NCBI GenBank assembly: GCA_963082975.1
Contig: OY720345.1
Location: forward strand, 55,720,528-55,784,527
DNA: 64,000 nucleotides
Reading direction: 5' to 3'
Source: Labia minor
Taxonomy: Eukaryota; Arthropoda; Insecta; Dermaptera; Spongiphoridae
The number at the start of each line of letters is the position of its first letter. Within the stretch, counting starts at the first letter, position 1. This document shows, one piece after another, positions 57,430-64,000 of this stretch. The notes under the pieces were generated by a model. That model saw only the letters and a program-made list of their open reading frames with translations. It did no database searches and was not told where the DNA came from. The position numbers and the translations under genes were made by a program.

Positions 57430-58811
57430 TAAGTAATGATATTTACTTTTATTATTATCTATATTTAAAAAAAAATTAATATTAAAAATACCTATGTGTA
57501 CTTAGGTTCATTAAATCTTTCCCACTTATTATATAATGTTTATAAGATAAGAGAAATATAATTTATTATTTCTTTATTATTAAGATAACAAAAAAAAAAA
57601 GAAAAAAAAAAAAACAAGGAACATTTTAAGATAAGTTGGAAGAAAATGTTAATTATATTTATATTTAAAATATGAAATTTATATTTTTCATTAGAAAATA
57701 TTTTGATTATATTGAAAAATAATGAAAAAGTTTAAACATATTTTTATTTTTATTTTTTTTTATATAAAATAGGGAGAAAAAAATAAATTATTTAACATTT
57801 CATTCCATAAACTTTTTTTGCTACGGTATATACATTATATATATATATAAATGTAAAATTAAATAAATAATAAATAATAAATTTATTCTAGAAATATTTT
57901 CTAATTTTAATTTTCTTTTCGTAATTCAATAAATATCAACAAAATTATAAACTTTTCTCATTAGAAAACATTTTTATTTGGATTGATACATTTTAATGTA
58001 TAAAAATCAATTCTTTTGTAAAAAATTGTAAAAAGTTTTTTTTTTTTTTAAATTACTTTATATTCATTTTTAAAAAAAATGATGGATTTATTTCTTCAAT
58101 ATTAATTTTCTTGATTAAAGAGGTACAATGTATTTTTTCCATTTATTTTATTTTTAGCACATTAATGAAAATTAAAAAAACAAATTACCTTTACAATTTC
58201 ATGTATTTTATTTAATTTTAGCATCTATAAGTCGCCATTATTTTTCCTTCATTAAATATTTTCTCGCGTTATATTTATATATATCTAGAAGAAATAATAA
58301 ATATTTGTCTTTCTTTAGTATCAGATTTCTAAAAATATATATTTAAATTAATTTATTTATTTGTTTGGCAATTTATCAACTCTTTAATTATTTTATAAGT
58401 TATATATATTATATTATAATATATAAATATATTATTATATAAGTATATATTTTCTATAAATATAATTTTATATATTAAGATTTTCCATATTCAATAGTGA
58501 AATGAGACGAAGGACGAGGAATTTTATTATTTCTATTTATTATCCATTTATCAAATTTATTTCTCTTTATTAATTTTCAAATAAAAAATATAACATCCAA
58601 GCCTCCCACCAATATAGAAACTAAATATTTAATAATATAATTTTTAATTCCAATTTTTGCTAGATGTTTAGAAAGCCTTTTCCTGGGCATGAAGTAGTGT
58701 AAAATGCTCTTATCTATTTTAGGGAATTATAAAATCTGAAACTAACCCATTGATTCTCTCTTGTTTAATTTTATCCTTTCAAATTTTGCAAGTTTCTGAC
58801 TTCTAGATTTT
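57430..58811. other. AT-rich stretch, possibly intron
   Basis: Nothing recognised beyond homopolymer and TA tracts. Confidence 0.5.
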
Positions 58812-59412
58812 TACCCACCGTCGATAGTAGGGAGGTATTGTTTTCACACCAAATTTCACATGTGGAGATTTTTACATATCTCCACATATCTTAACAGAAA
58901 AAAGTATTTTTAGCATGATGTCTGTCCGTCCGTCCGCTGTGTGTCCGTATAGATGTGTACAGCTTGAACGTCTCTTGATGAAATTTGGTATATTTACTTA
59001 TTGCATCAGTATAATGAATTGATCAACTTTTGGTGCAAATCCGGAAACCGGAAGTGTTAGTATTACCGATCGACGATAGGAAGGGAAGGGTTATTTTCAC
59101 ACCAAATTTCACATGAGATTTTTTTTACATACCTCCACAAATCATGCACTTTGTATTGGTTTTATCCTCGGGAAAATCATCATTAGTTTTTTCTTAATTT
59201 AAAATTATATGACGTCACCCAGCCCTTCATTACGACACAGCCAGCTCTTACTTATATATTATAAATAAAATAAAATTAAAAATATTTATGTTATATGCCT
59301 ATCTGTTTTTTATTGCCTTAATAGATATATTAAAATTATTTGAAATTGTTTCTGTAGCTGGAAATTATTTTACTTCAAACCGTCGGCCGGTCTGGCCTCA
59401 GGTCAACTTATT
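58812..59412 (+). repeat. Repeat family B, copy 3
   Basis: It contains two tandem left parts (CACCGTCGATAGTAGGGAGG at 58817 and GATCGACGATAGGAAGGGAA at 59069). The right part with GAAATTGTTTCTGTAGCTGG then runs to CCGTCGGCCGG. Its downstream flank is part of a segmental duplication. Confidence 0.75.
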
Positions 59413-59640
59413 AAAATTCATTTAATAAATTCTTTTTGGAGATATTTTGTAAACAAAAACAACAAAATATATACACATATATACCAATATAATTTAATAT
59501 CCATTACAAATAAATAAGATACAAGTTATTTTTACATTTATTTTTTTTTCATTTTTTTTTGTTTATTTAGATTTAGATAAAATACTATATTAAATATGTA
59601 TATTATAATACATATTAACAATATTAAAAACAAATGATTC
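59170..59640 (+). repeat. Segmental duplication, copy 1
   Basis: The right part of repeat B plus about 230 bases of flank are nearly identical to 60898-61127, 61460-61578 and 62867-62988 combined. In the other copy two insertions split the unit. Confidence 0.8.
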
Positions 59641-60393
59641 ATATAAGTAATATATTTGTAAATTTTATAGAATATAAAATTATGAAATTAAATCAAAATA
59701 GATGTATATTTAGAATTTAATATAATTGACTATTAAGTGCAATATTCCTAATTTATAACAAGAGGTACACCAAAAAATAATAATAAAATATTTAGTAAGT
59801 AGGTAAATGAGTGTTAAATAAAAAAACACTATACTAAATTTATTTTTTTAATTTTATTATCAATTGTGTGTGATGTGGTAATGTTTAAATTCATTAGGGA
59901 CTTGTATTTTTTAACCTATTAATATCGGCCAAATGAATCCGATTTTTTAACCAACATTTAACATCAAAATCGTTTAGATTTTCCAATAAAATTGATTGTC
60001 ATCAAATGGCATGTTGTGTCATTTGACAACTTATTTTGTTTTTCATTAATTATATTATTCCAATTGCTAAATCCTTGTAACTCCCAATAACATTCCATCA
60101 ATTAATTTTAATTTGGTTTTTGAAAATGTTTAAAATATCTTAAGAAGTGGATATTTAATAAATCATATAATAAATTCCAAGTGAAATAACTTTTAGAGGT
60201 ATAATAAAAAAAATTAAAAACAAACATGATGTTCTATTATGGAAGGAAATGATTTAAATATGTATTAAATTAAATCTATTTAAAATAATTTGCTGAGCTT
60301 ATTAAAATGCAAATCGTCATTTAAGTATCTATAATAATTTTTCAAATATACCTAAATTCATTTTTTTTTTTTTTTACAATTTTTGACCTTTTT

Positions 60394-60425
60394 TACCCAC
60401 CGACGATAGGAAAGGAAGATATTGT
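60394..60425 (+). repeat. Repeat family B, short left-end fragment
   Basis: ACCCACCGACGATAGGAAAG followed by GAAGATATTGTTT matches the left end of family B. Confidence 0.6.
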
Positions 60426-60614
60426 TTATGACTTGGTATCTTAAGCCCATTAAAGCTGACCTAGACCTTTTTTATTTTTAGTTATTGTATTTTCTCCCAA
60501 ATTCAAAAGATATTTATTTTTTTATGGAAAGTTTTTCATTTAATTTTTTCTCTTTTTTCTTTTTTGATCTTTGACAATAAAAAAGTAAAAATTATATATG
60601 AAGACACATTTAAT

Positions 60615-60638
60615 ATATATATATATATATATATATAT
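60615..60638. repeat. (TA)n microsatellite
   Basis: About twelve TA units. Confidence 0.9.
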
Positions 60639-61127
60639 GTGGTGAGCAGTAGAAAGTAAAAAAAACATCAAGTTGTCCCATCTGAAAAATCCCTAAGTAC
60701 TTTGACTCTTGTTATTAGCAACGCGCTCTTATTTGTTATAATTAGAGGGTTACTTTTCTCAGAGTATTTTCATTCCCGGGATTTGTTTAAATACTATTTC
60801 TTTTTTTTATTTATTATATAAAATATTTTTGGAAAATTATGTAAAAAAAAAAATCTATAAATTTACAAGCAAAATATATCGCACATGATATACCAATAAA
60901 AATCATCTTCATTAGTTTTTTCTTAATTTAAAATTATTTGACGACACAGTCAGCTCTTACTTATATATTATAAATAAAATAAAATTAAAAATATTTATGT
61001 TATATGCCTATCTGTTTTTTATTGCCTTAATAGATATATTAAAATTATTTGAAATTGTTTCTGTAGCTGGAAATACGTCGGTCGGTTCTGCGCCTGGCCA
61101 CAGGCCAACTTATTAAAATTCATTTTA

Positions 61128-61459
61128 GGCCCGATTCACACACAAGTGGCGTATAGCACTGGCGTGGTTCTGGCGTGGAACAGGTTTGTAATGTAATTGC
61201 ATTAGCTTATGACTCAATACCCACAGATATGGCGTGTTGGAGGCGTGGAAAATGGCTCCGACTCCACCGGTGGCTCGTAGGGACTGGCACGCCACTTCTA
61301 GACCATTTGGAGTGGTCTTCGTGCCATTTTCCACGCCTCCAACACGCCATACGCCATATCTGTGGGTATTGAGTCATAAGCTAATGCAATTACATTAACA
61401 AACCTGTTCCACGCCAGAACCACGCCAGTGCGATACGCCACTTGTGTGTGAATCGGGCC
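61128..61459. mobile_element. Palindromic MITE flanked by TA
   Basis: The ends GGCCCGATTCACACACAAGT and the inverse match. The arms continue inward almost without a break for about 140 bases (GTTCTGGCGTGGAACAGGTT, ACCCACAGATATGGCGT, GGCGTGGAAAATGG), so the whole is one large hairpin. TA lies on each side (61126-61127 and 61460-61461). The related unit at 59420-59440 lacks the insert. Confidence 0.9.
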
Positions 61460-61578
61460 TAATAAATTCTTTTTGGAGATATTTAAACAAAAACAACCTA
61501 TGAATTTTTACAATCAAAATATATACACATATATACCAATATAATTTAATATCCATTACAAATAAATAAGATACAAGC

Positions 61579-62866
61579 ACAGAGCATCCGTACCAGAGGC
61601 ATACACTCAATGCTATTTTTTTTTCACCCTTAGTGATGGCAAGTGATGGCAAGGATGGCAAACAGGTTGGACATGTGGGAGCGTTTTTACCGACCGGAGA
61701 GAGGGGCATTTTTAAATTTTTTTTGTATGAATATTGTGAATTTAAAAATTATTTATTGAGATATAAAATTAGCATTACAGAAATCAAATATGCTTTTTTC
61801 AAATATCCAAATAAATAATTTAAATTAACAGAAAACTTCACCTACTTTTATGTAATTTACATAAATAAAATAAACGAATAATGTTCTTGTTAATATTTTA
61901 TATGTATGGATTAAAAATTTTCTTCAATGCCAATATTTGAAACGAGAGAAACACATAAGAATTGTTCTTAGTGAGAAGGAAATTTATAAATAAATAAATA
62001 ATCATTTCTATTTCCAAAAAGATACTATTTAAAAAGATCACAAGAAATCCATAAATCATTGATTAACTAAGAATAATTAATCCAACGCATTTTTAATCAT
62101 CAAAGTTTATTAAAAAACTGAATTACGAACATTTGTGTAAATTTATAAATGAAAAAAATGTGGGATGTCTCCGGTCGGCTATCATGCAAATTCCAATTGG
62201 ATTACACATATATATTATATTTAAATGAAATTATAAATTAAAATTAATAAATAGTATTTATTAAACCAGCGCGAGTTTGGCTCTTTGTTGAGGGCATCTG
62301 GTCACATGCTGGCGCATGATTGTTAGTCAACGTGCTAAAAAATTAATTCCGGTACTTTTAGCGATTCAACCAAGCTGAAGTTTTATGCAATTTTTAAACA
62401 TGTGAAAAACGATAAAAGATATACTGAGAGGAGTATGTGAATATATTTGATTTAATAGTGCTTATTGTGAATTTCTATATTGCTGTGAAATTTGTATTTA
62501 TTTATCAAATATTAAATAATTTAACTTTGATATTTGATTTGTTACAATGTAATTTAAATTATTTATCAAACAATTTATAATAAATTTTTCAATGTTATTT
62601 GTGTTAAATGTTAAATAAAATTTATATTTATATTTATGCTGGGTTTGTTTCGAATATTATGTGCACGGATACTCTATGTACGGATGGTATGTCGAGTTTG
62701 ATATTCAAATAATTGCAGGGAATTCGGAAGGCCTGTGGGAGGGGGTGATCTTTGGTCATTTTTTTTTTGCGGTGCCATCTATTGGGCGCCTGTAGAGTCG
62801 ACTTTTTTCATGTAACGCCATCTGGTGTTCGAGTTACACCGGTCCCATTGAGCTGATACCCCACTG
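61579..62866. mobile_element. 1.29-kb insertion of unknown class with 8-bp duplication
   Basis: The flank GATACAAG is repeated exactly at 61571-61578 and 62867-62874. The paralogous unit at 59518-59525 has a single copy. The ends CACAGAGCATCC and, inverted, CAGTGGGGTATC are only weakly alike. Inside are a family A fragment (62158-62430) and, near the right end, a motif shared with 30423-30515. An 8-bp duplication suits hAT but no transposase is present. Confidence 0.65.
62158..62430 (+). repeat. Interspersed repeat, family A (copy 4, partial)
   Basis: It has TGTCTCCGGTCGGCTATC at the left and TTAATTCCGGTACTTTTAGC further on, as in copies 1 and 3. It ends near the ATGTGAAAAACGATAAAA block. 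Confidence 0.7.
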
Positions 62867-62988
62867 GATACAAGTTATTTTTACATTTTTTCTTTTTTTC
62901 ATTTTTTTTTGTTTATTTCGATTTAGAGAAAATACTATATTAAATATGTATATAATGATACATATTAACAATATTAAAAACAAAGGTA

Positions 62989-63430
62989 ATTATTTACATC
63001 CGTGGTTCCGAGATAGAAATGATTGTCCCTAAGAGGGCGTAACCAACAACCACGCTTGGCTTTAGGTCAAGACAGGTCAAGAGATGGCGGGCCTTCTCCA
63101 TTGTGTTTGCTTTGCTCAAGTAGATAGCGGAAAAAATCAACTATCAAATAGATTCAAACTTTTATTTTCTTTGATTAGATTATAATTAAATATTATTTAT
63201 ATTATTTAAAAATTATTATTTTTCTATTTATTAAGGATGTCTTTTAAAAAATTGTAATTAACCCTATCATTTGTCAAATATTATAGCTAAGTTTTTTTGA
63301 ATTTTTTAAAATTAAAATAAATATTAATTAAATAAAAAACCTTTGTACTGTATCTCTAAATTATATAACCTTATACTAATAATAATATCCTAAAGGATTT
63401 TTAGAAATATAATGGGGAGATGAGATAGAG
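62989..63430. other. Stretch with a GC-richer patch, nothing recognised
   Basis: At 63000-63130 the GC content rises (CGTGGTTCCGAG, GGCGGGCCTTCTCCATTG). No ORF or element ends were recognised. The rest is AT-rich. Confidence 0.4.
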
Positions 63431-63431
63431 C

Positions 63432-63500
63432 AGCTATTCTCAAAGGGGTCCATGTGGACCCTCTGGGGGTCTATGATCACCAAGGGGTCTATTGGGGGTC
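63432..63500. mobile_element. One end of a hAT-type MITE
   Basis: CAGCTATTCTCAAAGGGGTCC is a typical hAT terminal sequence followed by GGGGTCTAT repeats. The other end was not found in the remaining sequence. Confidence 0.45.
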
Positions 63501-64000
63501 TATGGATGTCTCTTTAGTAAAAAATAAATTGAAAGGGGAGATTTAAGAATAAAACTTAGTAATTTTATGCCAAACATAAAAGAAATCGCACAAAAATTGT
63601 CAAGTCCATCCATCACACTAATAGATAGAGAATAAGAAAGATTTTAAAATCATATTGTCCCAGTGATCTCAAATGATATCACTTAATTTCTCAGTAATTA
63701 TAATTTGGAAAAAAAATTTTCCTGAACATTTAAGCCCTAATAAATACATTTTAATAAAAAAAAATTTAATTTAAAAAAAAAATGAGTTGGTACTTAATGG
63801 GTTAAGGATGTCTTTTAAAAAATTGTAATTAACATTCAGCATTCTTTTGGTGTTTCTTTATAAATAATTAACATTAAATTTAATTATTTACGCATTAATT
63901 ATTTATTGTATAATTAAATGAGGAAATTTAAAAAAAAAATTGCAATTAAATGAAAATAAATTAATATATTTCAACGATATTTATTATTATTTATTTATTT
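63501..64000. other. AT-rich stretch with a 31-base direct repeat
   Basis: TTAAGGATGTCTTTTAAAAA with its next bases up to GTAATTAA occurs at 63231-63261 and again at about 63803-63833. Nothing else was recognised. Confidence 0.55.

Larger units (their letters stand above)
60898..62988 (+). repeat. Segmental duplication, copy 2 (with two insertions)
   Basis: It is collinear with 59170-59640 apart from a palindromic element at 61128-61459 and a 1.29-kb insertion at 61579-62866. Both insertions are absent from copy 1, which therefore records the empty sites. Confidence 0.8.

Noticed and set aside
63432..63631. Complete MITE bounded by AGATAGAG at 63424 and about 63624
   Set aside because: The right side lacks the inverted terminal sequence, so the matching octamers are probably chance. 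Only one end is reported.

Overview
This is an AT-rich arthropod nuclear window, most likely from an insect. The host content consists of a spliced Sidestep-family cell-surface receptor gene, a C2H2 zinc-finger gene with a decayed tandem duplicate, and a GC-richer island that may be a promoter with a 5' non-coding exon. Most of the rest is transposable elements: mariner, hAT with its MITEs, Helitron, BEL/Pao, Penelope-like, a P-like transposase, THAP and LINE remnants. No rRNA gene, tRNA gene or CRISPR array was recognised. The order of insect cannot be told from the sequence.

Layout. 1-11.9 kb: the 3' ten coding exons of a sidestep-like gene (+ strand), from the end of the second Ig domain to the stop at 11483, with mariner, MITE and other repeat insertions in its introns. 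11.9-19.3 kb: AT-rich intergenic DNA with MITEs and an interspersed repeat (family A). 19.3-20.6 kb: a Helitron. 20.77-27.30 kb: a very young BEL/Pao LTR retrotransposon with almost identical LTRs, a 5-bp target duplication, and a UGA-CUAG stop between gag and pol. 28.6-29.6 kb: a broken P-element-like transposase. 30.7-33.1 kb: the zinc-finger gene and its pseudogene copy. 33.9-36.9 kb: a hAT element with a dead transposase, itself hit by a hAT MITE. 37-42.9 kb: repeats, two more MITEs, an ethanolamine-kinase-like fragment, a cysteine-rich ORF and a foldback. 43.1-46.0 kb: a Helitron carrying a piece of LINE reverse transcriptase. 46-51.9 kb: MITEs, a broken THAP-domain sequence split by a Penelope-like element with inverted terminal repeats, and a mariner-type transposase tail. 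51.9-55.7 kb: a Helitron into which a second Helitron has inserted; the related copy at 19.3-20.6 kb shows the uninterrupted site. 56.8-57.4 kb: a GC-richer island ending in a strong splice donor. 58.8-64 kb: a segmental duplication whose second copy was hit by a palindromic element and by a 1.3-kb insertion.

How the parts relate. The sidestep-like exons join in consistent phase and encode Ig domains, an FN3-like segment, one membrane helix and a cytoplasmic tail ending in a PDZ-type ligand. The transposons give relative ages through nesting: Helitron within Helitron, MITE within hAT, MITE within a Helitron-linked LINE remnant, Penelope within a THAP sequence, and a palindrome within a duplicated repeat. 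Two Helitron subfamilies with different 5' ends share one 3' end fused to LINE sequence, so a captured fragment seems to have spread with them. All statements come from reading the sequence; no database search was run.
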